Origin: JAAYZK01 sp964535025
GTDB taxonomy: Bacteria > Planctomycetota > Phycisphaerae > SM23-33 > FEN-1343
Direction: 5' to 3'
DNA length: 23,045 bases
NCBI GenBank assembly: GCA_964535025.1
Contig: CAZHRW010000044.1
Location: 1-23,045 of the forward strand
Part shown: in pieces, positions 14,752-23,045 of the stretch
Numbering within the stretch: position 1 is the first letter of the stretch
How the letters are laid out: the number at the start of each line of letters is the position of its first letter
Translations under genes and position numbers: made by a program
The notes under the pieces: model-generated
Databases searched by the model: none
Seen by the model: the letters and a program-made list of their open reading frames with translations, nothing else
Told to the model about the DNA's origin: nothing

Positions 14752-14756
14752 TTACC
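14745..14756. promoter_or_regulatory. Perfect 12-bp palindrome, possible operator
   Basis: GGTAACGTTACC is a perfect palindrome with a central CG, the shape of LacI/GalR-family operators. It starts 3 nt after the -10-like TACAAT, over the expected transcription start. No cognate regulator is in the window. Confidence 0.4.
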
Positions 14757-14798
14757 GCGATTGATGCGGTAGGGGACAGGTAAAGCAGGGTCGCAGGA

Positions 14799-14824
14799 GC
14801 GGCTCGCCCCGACGGCGGGGCCGC
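14799..14824 (+). other. GC-rich hairpin in the leader of the first Calx-beta gene
   Basis: GCGG and GCCCCG on the 5' side can pair with CGGGGC and CCGC on the 3' side around a short loop, about 48 nt before the start codon. No T-tract follows, so it is more likely leader structure than a terminator. Confidence 0.35.
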
Positions 14825-14871
14825 TTGGGGTAGGATTTCCCTTCGGGGGCTATCAAGGGGAGGTCGGTCAC

Positions 14872-17800
14872 ATGAACGTCCACAGTGCCTATCAACAGGT
14901 CCGCAGCTTCGTTTCACCGTTGCTGACACGACATCGGGACCGAACGCCGCGGGTGGGCGGCCCCCGCGCGACGGAACCGCCGGCGACCTGCGCGCACGAG
15001 TCGCTGGAGCCGCGGCTGTTTCTCCAGGCCGAGCCGGTGCCTACGCTGAGCGTCTCGGCCTTCGACGCCGTCGCCACCGAGGACGGCGATCCGGCCGTCT
15101 TCCGCATCGCGGTCGACGAGGTGCAGGCCGAACCCATCACCGCCCGGTTCACACTCGGCGGCAGCGCCAGGCGCAACCAGGACTACGAACTGCTCGTCGG
15201 CGGCCTCGACGGCACGGTCTTCACCGGCAACACCGTGACCCTCCCGGCCGGCGACCAGTTCGTCTCCGTGATCGTCCGTCCCGTCGACGACAGCGTGCTG
15301 GAAAACACCGAGACGGTGAACCTGGCGCTGGTTAACGACGGCGGCTATCGCCTGGCGTCCGACGGCGACCAGCGCAGCGCCACGGCGACGATCGAAGACA
15401 ACGAGCCGACGCTGTCGGTGGCGGCCCAGGATCCGCAAGCCGCCGAAGAGGGCCTGGATCCGGGGACGTTCCGCATCACCCGCGAGGGGGCGCCCGACGG
15501 GCCCGTGATGGCCGCGATCCGCGTGGGCGGCAGCGCCCGGCGCGACGTCGACTACGCGTTGACGGCCAACGGGTCGACGGTCCAGAACAACACCGTCCTC
15601 ATTCCCAGCGGGCAGACGTTCGTGGATGTGACGGTGGAGCCCCTCGACGATATGGTGGTCGAACGCACCGAAACGGTGGTGCTGTCCCTGGCCAACACCC
15701 GGGAATACCGCCTGACGGACGACCCGACCGGTCGGGCCGCCACCGTCGAACTGCTGGACAATGAGCCGACGGTGACGCTCGTCGCCACCGACGGCGAGGC
15801 CGGCGAAACGGGCCCCGACATCGCCACCTTCCAGATCACCCGCCAGGACACCCGCCAGGGCGACCTGCCGGTTGGCTTCGCCCTCGGCGGCAGCGCCCGC
15901 CGCAACCGCGACTACGACCTGCTCGTCGGCGACGAGGTCATCACCGGCAACATCGTCACGATCCCGGAAGGCCAGACGACCGTCACCCTGGTGGTGCGAC
16001 CCATTGACGATTTTCTCGTCGAACGCGACGAGACCGTCGTGATCGCCCTGCGCGGCTCGCGGCAGTACGTGCTGAGCGAGGACCCCTCGCTTCGCAGGGC
16101 GGAGGCCGTGATCGCAGACGACGAGTCGGCGGTGTCGATCGTCGCCACCGACGCCGAGGCCGGCGAGGAAGGCCCCAGCACCGCCTCGTTCGAGATCGCC
16201 CGCGACGGGACGACCGTGGGGGATCTGGCCGTCCGCTTCCGCACCGGCGGCAACGCGCGCCGCGGCCTGGATTACGACCTGCTCGTCGGCGGCGAGGTCC
16301 TCGACGGCAACACCGTCATCATCCCGGAAGGCCAGAGTTCGGTCACCGTGGTGTTGCAGCCCATCGACGACGACCTCGTGGAACCCACCGAAACGGTGGT
16401 CCTCTCGGTGGTCAACACCCCCAACTACCGGCTGCCGGAAGACCGCGACCTGCGGAGCGCCTCGGCCACGATCGAGGACAATGAGCCGACGCTTTCGATC
16501 ATGACGGTCGAGGAGCAGGCCAGCGAGGAGGGGCCGGAACCGGCCGTCTTCCGCATCATGCGGGAAGGCTCGAATCAGCTCGAGGTGGTCGCCAACCTCC
16601 GCATGAACGGCTCGGCCGCCAACGGCCGGGACGTTCAGATGATGGTCAACGGCGAGCCCGTGGAGAATCACCGCGTGACCCTCCCGGCCGGGCAGGACGC
16701 CGTCGACGTGATGATGGTGCCGGTCGACGATAACATCGTCGAGCCCACGAAGACGATGACCGTGGCGCTGCGGCCCTCGCGGAACCACCGCCTGAGCGAA
16801 GACGGCAGCGCCAGGGCGGCCACGGCCGAACTGACCGACAACGAGCCCACGGTCGCCGTCGCCGCGATGGATGCCGAGGCGAGCGAACCGGGGACCAACC
16901 AGGGCACCTTCCGCATCGCCCGCGAAGGCTCGGTGCAGGGGCCGCTCGATGTCGCCTTCGCCATCGGCGGCAACGCCCGGCGGAACCGGGATTACGAACT
17001 GGTCGTCAACGACGAAGTCCTCACGGGCAACACCGTCACGATCCCCGACGGCGAGAATATCGTCGACGTGATCGTCCGGCCCCTGGACGATACGGCCGTC
17101 GAGCAGACCGAGTCGGTGATCCTGGTTCTGCGCAACACGAGAGCCTACGTGTTGGCGGACGATCCGACCCTGCTGCGGGCGACGGTCGAGATCGCCGACG
17201 ACGAACCGACGCTGTCGCTGGCGGTGGTTGACGAGGAGGCCGGCGAGGAAGGGCCCGACGCGGCCGCGTTCCGCATCGACCGCGCCGGCTCGACCGCCGA
17301 GGCCGTCCAGGCCCGCATCCGTGTCGGCGGCAACGCCCGGCGCAACGTGGACTACGAACTGCTCGTCGACGGCCAGGTCGTCAGCGGCAACACCGTCACG
17401 ATCCCGGCCGGGGCGACCTCCGTCACCGTGACGGTCCGCCCGATCGACGACAACCTGGTCGAGAACGACGAAACGATCACCCTGGCGCTGCTTAACGCGC
17501 GGGACTACAAGCTCGCCGAGGACCGCGACCGGTTGAGCGGGTCGGCGACCCTCACCGACAATGAGCCGACGGTGTCGGTGTCGGCCATCGATACCGACGC
17601 CGGTGAACAGGGCCCCAACCCGGCAGCCTTCCGCGTCAGCCGCGAAGGGTCCACCCAGGGGCCCCTGGACGTGACCTTCCGCCTCAGGGGCAACGCACGG
17701 CTCGGGCAGGATTACGACCTGATCGCCCACGGGGAGCCCGTGACGGGCAACACCGTCACCATCCCCGACGGCAACACGTTCGTCGACGTGACGATGACGC

Positions 17801-18303
17801 CCATCGACGACGACCTCGTCGAGCCGACGGAGACGGCTGTGTTCGACCTGGTGAACACCAACCGCTACGTCCTCACCGACGACGTCGAGCAGCGCACCGT
17901 CACGGTCGAGATCGCCGACAACGAGCCGGTGCTGTCGGTGCAGGCGATCGACGAGCAGGCCGGCGAGGCGGGGCTCAACCAGGGCGTCTTCCGCATCATC
18001 CGGGAAGGCGCGCGCGAGCAGCCCGTCACGGTCCGCTTCCGCCTCAACGGCAGCGCCACGCGCAACCGGGATTACCAACTGACCGTCGGCGGCAGCGTTC
18101 TGGACGGCAACACCGTCACGATCCCCGCGGGTCAGGGATTCGTCGACGTGACGCTGGAACCGATCGACGACGACCAGGTCGAGATGCGCGAAATGGTCAC
18201 GCTCACGGTGGTCAACGGCAGCGGCTACGTGCTGGTGGCGGACCCGAGCCTCAGGAGCGACAGCATCGAGATCGCCGACAACGACACCAACGCCCAGGTC
18301 TGA
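14872..18303 (+). CDS. Calx-beta repeat protein, nine tandem repeats (surface or secreted)
   Basis: An 1143-aa, acidic protein. After a 52-residue N-terminal region ending in CAHESLEPRLFLQ (40-52) it is built entirely of nine Calx-beta-like domains of about 120 residues. Each has a start such as TLSVSA, an FRIxREG strand, GGNARRNRDYEL, GNTVTIP, VDVxVxPIDDxxVExTETV, and a closing IADNEPT linker. Calx-beta domains are calcium-binding immunoglobulin-like folds usually found in adhesion or cell-surface proteins. Repeat starts lie at 15043, 15409 and then every 360 nt to 17929. Repeat 5 is the most diverged. No classical signal peptide, C-terminal anchor or dockerin is seen; the LEPR motif is common near the N-terminus of planctomycete exported proteins. 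A strong AAGGGGAGG precedes the ATG. Its 3' end overlaps the convergent esterase frame by 79 nt. Confidence 0.88.
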   Translation: MNVHSAYQQVRSFVSPLLTRHRDRTPRVGGPRATEPPATCAHESLEPRLFLQAEPVPTLSVSAFDAVATEDGDPAVFRIAVDEVQAEPITARFTLGGSARRNQDYELLVGGLDGTVFTGNTVTLPAGDQFVSVIVRPVDDSVLENTETVNLALVNDGGYRLASDGDQRSATATIEDNEPTLSVAAQDPQAAEEGLDPGTFRITREGAPDGPVMAAIRVGGSARRDVDYALTANGSTVQNNTVLIPSGQTFVDVTVEPLDDMVVERTETVVLSLANTREYRLTDDPTGRAATVELLDNEPTVTLVATDGEAGETGPDIATFQITRQDTRQGDLPVGFALGGSARRNRDYDLLVGDEVITGNIVTIPEGQTTVTLVVRPIDDFLVERDETVVIALRGSRQYVLSEDPSLRRAEAVIADDESAVSIVATDAEAGEEGPSTASFEIARDGTTVGDLAVRFRTGGNARRGLDYDLLVGGEVLDGNTVIIPEGQSSVTVVLQPIDDDLVEPTETVVLSVVNTPNYRLPEDRDLRSASATIEDNEPTLSIMTVEEQASEEGPEPAVFRIMREGSNQLEVVANLRMNGSAANGRDVQMMVNGEPVENHRVTLPAGQDAVDVMMVPVDDNIVEPTKTMTVALRPSRNHRLSEDGSARAATAELTDNEPTVAVAAMDAEASEPGTNQGTFRIAREGSVQGPLDVAFAIGGNARRNRDYELVVNDEVLTGNTVTIPDGENIVDVIVRPLDDTAVEQTESVILVLRNTRAYVLADDPTLLRATVEIADDEPTLSLAVVDEEAGEEGPDAAAFRIDRAGSTAEAVQARIRVGGNARRNVDYELLVDGQVVSGNTVTIPAGATSVTVTVRPIDDNLVENDETITLALLNARDYKLAEDRDRLSGSATLTDNEPTVSVSAIDTDAGEQGPNPAAFRVSREGSTQGPLDVTFRLRGNARLGQDYDLIAHGEPVTGNTVTIPDGNTFVDVTMTPIDDDLVEPTETAVFDLVNTNRYVLTDDVEQRTVTVEIADNEPVLSVQAIDEQAGEAGLNQGVFRIIREGAREQPVTVRFRLNGSATRNRDYQLTVGGSVLDGNTVTIPAGQGFVDVTLEPIDDDQVEMREMVTLTVVNGSGYVLVADPSLRSDSIEIADNDTNAQV

Positions 18304-19490
18304 TCGGCCCCGGCGTGCAGTGAATCGCGGGCGCCGCCCCCGAACGGGCGCGGCGTCCGCGTCGTCTTTTGCGGAACTCGCACCGCCGGCGCGGATGCCG
18401 GCGCCGCCTCGGCGCCGCCGGTGGCCCGGATGGCCTTGAGCAGTTGGGCGGCCATGGTGGTGTGGGCCCGGACGTTCGGGTGCCAGTGGCTGCCGGCGCC
18501 CTCCAGGCCGTGCGGATTGGTGAGGTCGACCAGGTGGATCCGCTCATCTCCGGCGGCGATCGTCGCCAGGCAGGCGCGGATCGCGCCGTGCTTGGCCGTG
18601 TTGATCATGGGGCCGAAGACGCAGTAGATCCTCGCCTGCGGGGCCGTCGTGCGGATGTCGGCGATGAGGCGGCGGTAGGCGTCGGTAAAGGCCTCGGCCT
18701 CGGGAATGCCCCGGGCGATGTCGTTGGTGCCAAGGTTGATGACGACCAGCGTGGGCCGCCAGGCGGCGCCGTCGCGTTCGCGGGCCCGCTCCTTGCCGGG
18801 CAGGGCCAGGCGCCACAGGTCGGGCAGTTGGCCGGTGGTGTTGCCCTTGCGGTCGCGGTAGACGCCCAGGCCCGACCAGGCCGCGCAGCGGACATCGGCG
18901 CCGAGACGCCGCGCGGCGATCGCCCAGTAGGTCATCCACCCGTTTTCCTCGCACTGTTTGAACGTCGCCTTCGGCCCGTCCGCCTCGTTGCCGTACCCGG
19001 CGCTGATCGAATCGCCGATCACCTGCATCCGCACCCGCCCCGGCGGCGGCGGGTCGAGCAGCGTCGTCGCCGCGGGCAGCTCGAGGCCCTTGAAGGTGAT
19101 GGCCCCGAACAGGGGCTCGGTCCGCTTGAAGATCGTCACCGTGTGCGGCCGTCCGTCCAGGCCGGCGAGGGGATAGCGTTCGACCCCCGTCTCCAGCGAC
19201 AGCACCTGCGGCGGGCCGTCGTCGATCCGGACGGCGAGGTAGTTGTTCCGGTTGCCTTTCTCGCCGTGGGGCCCGCCGCGGGCGTGGTCTTGCATCAGGA
19301 GGTTCACCGCCGTCGCATCGGTCCGGAAGCGCAGGCCCGTTCCCGTCCAGGCCGCGCGAAAGTCCTCCGTCCAGGCGCCCAGCAGGTGGATCTTTGCGTC
19401 GCCGGGCTCAATGCGGGTCGGCAGCGGTTTGCCGGGGGCCGCGGCGGCCGGGCAGGCGAGGGTCAACAGGATGATCACGGTGCGTTGCAT
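18225..19490 (-). CDS. SGNH/GDSL hydrolase, carbohydrate esterase family 2-like
   Basis: A 421-aa secreted esterase. Residues 1-18 form a signal peptide (MQRTVIILLTLACPAAAA). Residues about 20-145 resemble the N-terminal jelly-roll of CE2 acetyl esterases (WTGTGLRFRTDATAV, NNYLAVRIDDG, PHTVTIFKRTEPLFG). The SGNH catalytic domain follows with GDSISAGYG (block I serine), LGTND (block III) and the late HWHPN segment carrying the catalytic histidine. CE2 enzymes remove acetyl groups from xylan or other glycans. The start at 19490 has AAGGAG 5-6 nt upstream. It lies 16 nt after the DUF6259 gene, clearly one operon. The last 60 or so residues look non-conserved, and the frame ends inside the antisense of the Calx-beta gene, suggesting loss of an earlier stop codon. 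Confidence 0.85.
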   Translation of the reverse strand: MQRTVIILLTLACPAAAAPGKPLPTRIEPGDAKIHLLGAWTEDFRAAWTGTGLRFRTDATAVNLLMQDHARGGPHGEKGNRNNYLAVRIDDGPPQVLSLETGVERYPLAGLDGRPHTVTIFKRTEPLFGAITFKGLELPAATTLLDPPPPGRVRMQVIGDSISAGYGNEADGPKATFKQCEENGWMTYWAIAARRLGADVRCAAWSGLGVYRDRKGNTTGQLPDLWRLALPGKERARERDGAAWRPTLVVINLGTNDIARGIPEAEAFTDAYRRLIADIRTTAPQARIYCVFGPMINTAKHGAIRACLATIAAGDERIHLVDLTNPHGLEGAGSHWHPNVRAHTTMAAQLLKAIRATGGAEAAPASAPAVRVPQKTTRTPRPFGGGARDSLHAGADQTWALVSLSAISMLSLLRLGSATST

Positions 19491-19506
19491 GGGCTCTCCT
19501 TGGCGA

Positions 19507-21618
19507 TCAGGGCGCCGGCGGTTCATTCGGCAGGACGACCGCGGCGGAGGCGGGCGGCAGGTCGACCCCCTCCGCCGCCGGTCGCCAGGTCGGCTCGTCG
19601 ACGAGTCGGTAGCGGTCGAGGGGCGCGCCGTCGTCGAGCGCGACGCGGACGCGGATGGCCCGCTCGTTGTCGTAATTGGCCACGACCATCCCGCGCCGCC
19701 CGCCGTCGGCGTGGACGAAGATGCTGAACGGATGGTGGGGCTCACCGTCGACGGTGGCGGTGCCGCCGACGGTGTCGCGAAACTCCCCGTCCCAGAACCA
19801 CCCGCGCAGCGCCCGCCGCAGCGCGTCCATCCGCGTGCCGTACGCGACGGTGTCCGGGAAGTCGTCCAGCCTGCCTTTGAAGTTGTAGGGCTCGTAGCTG
19901 ATGACGTAACGGTACAGCAGGCACTGGTTGATCATGTTGCGATCGTTGAAGCCGGGCACGCCGGTCATGATCGTCGCGAAGGGCCGCAGGTAACGCGCCG
20001 CCGGGATGTGGCGGGGGTTCCAGGTGCGGAAGTACGACAGGTGATAGACCTCGTACTCCCAGTCGTAGCACGCCTCCCCGGCGAAGAGGGTGCCGGCCGG
20101 GGCGCGCTTCAGCAGACGGCGGACCAGGTGGCGGTCGTTGGCGTACACGTGGGCGCCCGGTCGGTGGCCGTGATGCGTCGCGAAGCACTGGAGGGCCGGC
20201 GAGTGGTGCTGCGACTCATCGTAGAGGATGCCGTCGGGGCCGAGGGCGACGGTCTTGTCGAACTCGGCCTCGCAGACCCGCAGGTAGCGTTCGTCGAGGA
20301 AACACATCGGGACCAGGCGCTTGGTGTTAAGGTCCAGCATCTGTGTCGCCGTCTGGTAGGGGTAGCCCGGGTGGACGTGGTGGTCGCCGTACGGGTCCTG
20401 GATGGCCATATCGGCCAGGCCGTCGCGGAACGCGTCGGTCGCGCGGTCGGCCCAGGTGAACTTGCTGAACAGCACGACCCGCACGCCCATGGCCCGGAGG
20501 GTCGCGATCGCCTCGGCGAGTTCGTCGGCCGTGCCGAGGCGCGGATCGGGCGTGTGGGAGGGGTTGCCCTGGTCCTGCCCGCCGTCGTTCCAGCCGACCA
20601 GTTGGATGGCGGCGATCCCGTGGCGGGCGCACTGCCGGCCGACCTCGACGAGGTCGCGGAACCGCATCCGCAGTTCATCCTCGGGCGAGTTGATGTGGAT
20701 CTGCTGCCAGGCATGGCACTCGGCGGCCCACGCCGGCGGGCGGGCGGGGTCCATCCAGGTGTCGCGGCACCGCTTGTAGAGGTCCGCCCCCTGCTGCCAG
20801 CCGCCTTGGAAGGGCGCCAGCACGATGGGGGTCAGCGTTCGCGTTTCGCCCGCCGCGACGTGCGGCACGTGGATGGCGGCGAAGCGGACCGCCACGGGCA
20901 CGCCCGCGATCGTCGGCCCGGGCGGCACGCGCGAGCCGATGACGCTTTCATAACCCGGGTATAACTCGGCACAAAAACTCACCAGCGCCATCTCGCCCGA
21001 TCCCACGCCGGCGTACAGGCCCTGGCCGGCGGCCAACAGCAGGCAGAACGGAGACTCGGGCACGCGACCGATGAACTGGATGGGCCGGTCGTTGCCGTAA
21101 TAGCCCACCGTGTTGTCGAACGTCGGCCGCAGGCGCCGCTGCACCGGATCGGCGTAGCCCAGGGCGAAACTCGTCAGCGCGCCGTCGTCGCCCGGCGCCG
21201 GCTGCACATCGGCCAGATAGGGGCAATAGACGTTCTCGACGACATAATCGCTGCGGTTGGCGATCCGCGTGGTCCACACGGCCCGATCGTCGTCGAGTCG
21301 TACCTCGACGGTCACGGTAATCGCCAGCGGCCCGGCGTGTTCGCTGGTCACGCCGTCCCAGGTGAACGTCGCCGTCCGCCCGTCCTCGGCCACCTCGACG
21401 GCGCTCAGGTGCTGCTTCTCACCGTGGACGGGGTTGTTCCGCCGTCCCTCGACGTGCCAGTCGCCCATCGGCCGCGTTGGCACCAGCAGGCGGAACGACA
21501 GGCCCAGCTCCGGCCGGTCGAACACCGCCCAGCCGCCGGTCAGGCCATGAAGGCCGATCAGGGCCCCGGTGGCGCTGTCGAAGGTCAGTCGCAATTGGTC
21601 ATTGGCGAGCGTGATCAT
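19507..21618 (-). CDS. DUF6259 family glycoside-hydrolase-like protein
   Basis: A 703-aa protein with the layout of the DUF6259 family: an N-terminal beta-sandwich (about 1-270, beginning TLANDQLRLTFDSATGALIGL), a central (beta/alpha)8 barrel with WQQIHINSPEDELRMRFRDL, IQLVGWNDGGQDQGNP and LFSKFTWADR, and a C-terminal beta domain. It resembles alpha-galactosidase-type (GH36/GH31-like) folds. D in LGPDGILYDESQHH and the carboxylates near WNDGGQD are plausible catalytic candidates. No signal peptide is seen, so it may act in the cytoplasm on imported oligosaccharides. GGAG lies 7-8 nt before the ATG at 21618. It is the first gene of a two-gene operon with the CE2-type esterase. Substrate and activity are not known to me. 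Confidence 0.75.
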   Translation of the reverse strand: MITLANDQLRLTFDSATGALIGLHGLTGGWAVFDRPELGLSFRLLVPTRPMGDWHVEGRRNNPVHGEKQHLSAVEVAEDGRTATFTWDGVTSEHAGPLAITVTVEVRLDDDRAVWTTRIANRSDYVVENVYCPYLADVQPAPGDDGALTSFALGYADPVQRRLRPTFDNTVGYYGNDRPIQFIGRVPESPFCLLLAAGQGLYAGVGSGEMALVSFCAELYPGYESVIGSRVPPGPTIAGVPVAVRFAAIHVPHVAAGETRTLTPIVLAPFQGGWQQGADLYKRCRDTWMDPARPPAWAAECHAWQQIHINSPEDELRMRFRDLVEVGRQCARHGIAAIQLVGWNDGGQDQGNPSHTPDPRLGTADELAEAIATLRAMGVRVVLFSKFTWADRATDAFRDGLADMAIQDPYGDHHVHPGYPYQTATQMLDLNTKRLVPMCFLDERYLRVCEAEFDKTVALGPDGILYDESQHHSPALQCFATHHGHRPGAHVYANDRHLVRRLLKRAPAGTLFAGEACYDWEYEVYHLSYFRTWNPRHIPAARYLRPFATIMTGVPGFNDRNMINQCLLYRYVISYEPYNFKGRLDDFPDTVAYGTRMDALRRALRGWFWDGEFRDTVGGTATVDGEPHHPFSIFVHADGGRRGMVVANYDNERAIRVRVALDDGAPLDRYRLVDEPTWRPAAEGVDLPPASAAVVLPNEPPAP

Positions 21619-21784
21619 GGGCGTCGCTCCAAGGTGTCGTACCGAAGGGCGGATGGCCGGACCCTACCACCGGCGGCCGGCCGCGGTCAACACGCTTCCG
21701 CTCTGGGGCGGCTGTGACGATTCGGCGGGCCGGGCGGCCCCGCTTGCCCGTGGTTTCGCCGTCGGCCGGGACGCGCGTCGCAGG

Positions 21785-21806
21785 GGCGTGTAGAATAAGG
21801 ATGACG
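21785..21806 (+). promoter_or_regulatory. Promoter-like block upstream of the second Calx-beta gene
   Basis: A counterpart of the block at 14730-14751 (17 of 22 positions equal), with TAGAAT (21791-21796) as the -10-like element. It lies 128 nt before the start codon and has no obvious -35 box. It is divergent from the DUF6259 operon. Confidence 0.5.
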
Positions 21807-21912
21807 TGGCCGCGCCGTGTGATGCGCGCGGGCGCGTATCGCCGAGGCGGTCGTTAGAGGTCTTTTATGCTTGTGTGTTTTGTTGCCCCCCGTGGGTATG
21901 AAGGGGAGACCG

Positions 21913-23045
21913 ATGAGACGCCGCACCGCGTATCCGCGTGCCCGCGATGTCGTCGCGGGCCTGTCGACGAAGACCCAGGAGCACACGCCGTCTGGGGGCT
22001 GCCTGCACGAGCCGCTGGAGCCGCGGGTGCTGCTGCAGGGAGGGCCGGTGCTGTCGGTGGCGGCCGTCGACGCCCAGGCGTCGGAGGAAGGGCCGGACCC
22101 GGGGGTGTTCCGCTTCACGCTCGACGCGGCCGCCGCGACCGATATCGCCGCGAACTTCCGCCTCGGCGGGACCGCCAGGCGCGGGGTGGACTACGATCTG
22201 CTCGTCAACGGCAACCTGCTGGAGGGCACGTCGGTGACGATTCCCGCCGGTCAGACCTCCCTCGATGTCGTGATGATGCCCATCGACGATGCGCTGCTGG
22301 AGCTGACCGAACAAGTGGTCCTGGCCCTGCGGAAGGGCGCCGACTACACCCTGCCGCCGCAGCGCGCCCCGCGGCTGGCCCGCATCGACCTGGAAGACAA
22401 CGAGCCGTTCGTCCTCATCGAGGCCGTCGACGGCCTGGCGTCCGAGGACGGCGACACGGCGGTCTTCCGCATCGCCCGCGACGGGTCGCTCGCCCATGAC
22501 CTGCCGGTCGGCCTGCGGATCGGCGGCAGCGCACGGCTGAACCGGGACTTTCACCTGGTCGTCGACGGCGCGGTGCTCGACAGTCGCACCATCATCCTTC
22601 CGGCCGGCGAGCGCTTCGTCGACGTGGTCGTGGTGCCGCTGGACGATCCGTTCACCGAGCGGACCGAATCGATCGTCCTCGCCCCGGCGAGGTCGAGGTT
22701 CTTTGCGGTCGCGCCGGCGGTGGGGGTGGCCTCGGTCGATCTGCTGGATAATGAACCCACGCTGGCCCTGTCGTCGTTCGGCACGGCCGACGAGGACGGT
22801 CGGAGCCCGTCGGTGTTCCGCATCACCCGTGACAGCGCGTTCGACAGCGACCTGTTCGTACCCTTCCACCTCCGGGGCAGCGCCACGTTCGGCCGCGACT
22901 TCGACCTGCTCGTCGGCGACGAGATTCTCGACACGCGCGGCGTCGTCATCCCCGCCGGCGACCCCTTCGTGGATGTCGTCGTGCGGCCGATCGACGACGC
23001 CTTCGTCGAGCGCACCGAGTTCGTGGGGCTGGGCCTGAGAGGCTC
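21913..23045 (+). CDS. Calx-beta repeat protein, partial (runs off the window)
   Basis: The 5' part (377 codons) of a second Calx-beta protein, open to the window end. The N-terminal region is short and basic and ends in CLHEPLEPRVLLQ (30-42), matching the first Calx-beta protein (C-x-H-E-x-LEPR-x-x-L-Q). Three Calx-beta-like repeats follow, starting near 22048, 22408 and 22759, with the same FRIxRDG, LGGTARRGVDYDLLV, VTIPAGQ, MPIDD and EDNEP landmarks but more divergence between repeats. The ATG at 21913 follows GGGGAG (21903-21908); an in-frame ATG at 21898 would add five residues. It is presumably a paralogue co-expressed with the gene at 14872. Confidence 0.85.
   Translation, partial: MRRRTAYPRARDVVAGLSTKTQEHTPSGGCLHEPLEPRVLLQGGPVLSVAAVDAQASEEGPDPGVFRFTLDAAAATDIAANFRLGGTARRGVDYDLLVNGNLLEGTSVTIPAGQTSLDVVMMPIDDALLELTEQVVLALRKGADYTLPPQRAPRLARIDLEDNEPFVLIEAVDGLASEDGDTAVFRIARDGSLAHDLPVGLRIGGSARLNRDFHLVVDGAVLDSRTIILPAGERFVDVVVVPLDDPFTERTESIVLAPARSRFFAVAPAVGVASVDLLDNEPTLALSSFGTADEDGRSPSVFRITRDSAFDSDLFVPFHLRGSATFGRDFDLLVGDEILDTRGVVIPAGDPFVDVVVRPIDDAFVERTEFVGLGLRG

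Noticed and set aside
14914..18078. 1054-codon frame on the - strand opposite the Calx-beta gene
   Set aside because: A mirror of the 360-bp repeats. The + strand frame has clear Calx-beta motifs and a strong ribosome-binding site.

Overview
The window looks like a chromosomal segment from a high-GC, anaerobic or facultative planctomycete, most likely of the Phycisphaerae type. Evidence for this is the pair of Calx-beta repeat surface proteins with a planctomycete-like N-terminal LEPR motif, a sulfatase, several carbohydrate-active enzymes, and a fermentation-type NAD(H)-coupled hydrogenase controlled by Rex. The lineage is inferred from gene content; no rRNA gene or other taxonomic marker is present.

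Region 1 (1-6912, + strand). A rho-independent terminator ends an unseen upstream gene. After about 350 non-coding bases comes a group 3d (bidirectional, NAD-linked) [NiFe]-hydrogenase operon: hoxF (a NuoE-NuoF fusion), hoxU, hoxY, hoxH and the maturation protease hoxW. A single-domain response regulator overlaps hoxW, and a serine beta-lactamase-fold hydrolase follows after 7 nt. A Rex-box-like palindrome lies directly upstream of the hoxF ribosome-binding site.

Region 2 (6917-10177). A DUF1961 (YesU-like) gene on the - strand is divergent from a beta-propeller gene resembling oligogalacturonate lyase, which suggests pectin-type polysaccharide use. A visibly lower-GC Fic-domain AMPylase gene follows and is probably acquired.

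Region 3 (10263-13064, - strand). A sulfatase and a MATE-family efflux transporter.

Region 4 (13065-14871). A structured intergenic region holds a small palindromic (MITE-like) element and a perfect 11-bp-stem hairpin. It is followed by a near-consensus promoter with an embedded Rex box in front of rex. Behind rex lie two gene remnants: the C-terminal piece of the [FeFe]-hydrogenase maturase HydF, and a frameshifted, truncated response-regulator receiver domain resembling the intact one in the hox operon. This looks like the scar of a lost [FeFe]-hydrogenase locus next to its redox regulator.

Region 5 (14872-23045). A nine-repeat Calx-beta protein with an exact 360-bp repeat period is followed by a convergent - strand operon encoding a DUF6259 glycoside-hydrolase-like protein and a CE2-type SGNH esterase. 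A second Calx-beta protein then runs off the window end. The two Calx-beta genes share an N-terminal motif and an upstream promoter-like block, so they are probably co-expressed paralogues.

The clearest biological story is redox control. Rex, an NADH/NAD+ sensor, probably represses itself and the hydrogenase that exchanges electrons between NAD(H) and H2, while an older [FeFe] system at the rex locus has decayed.
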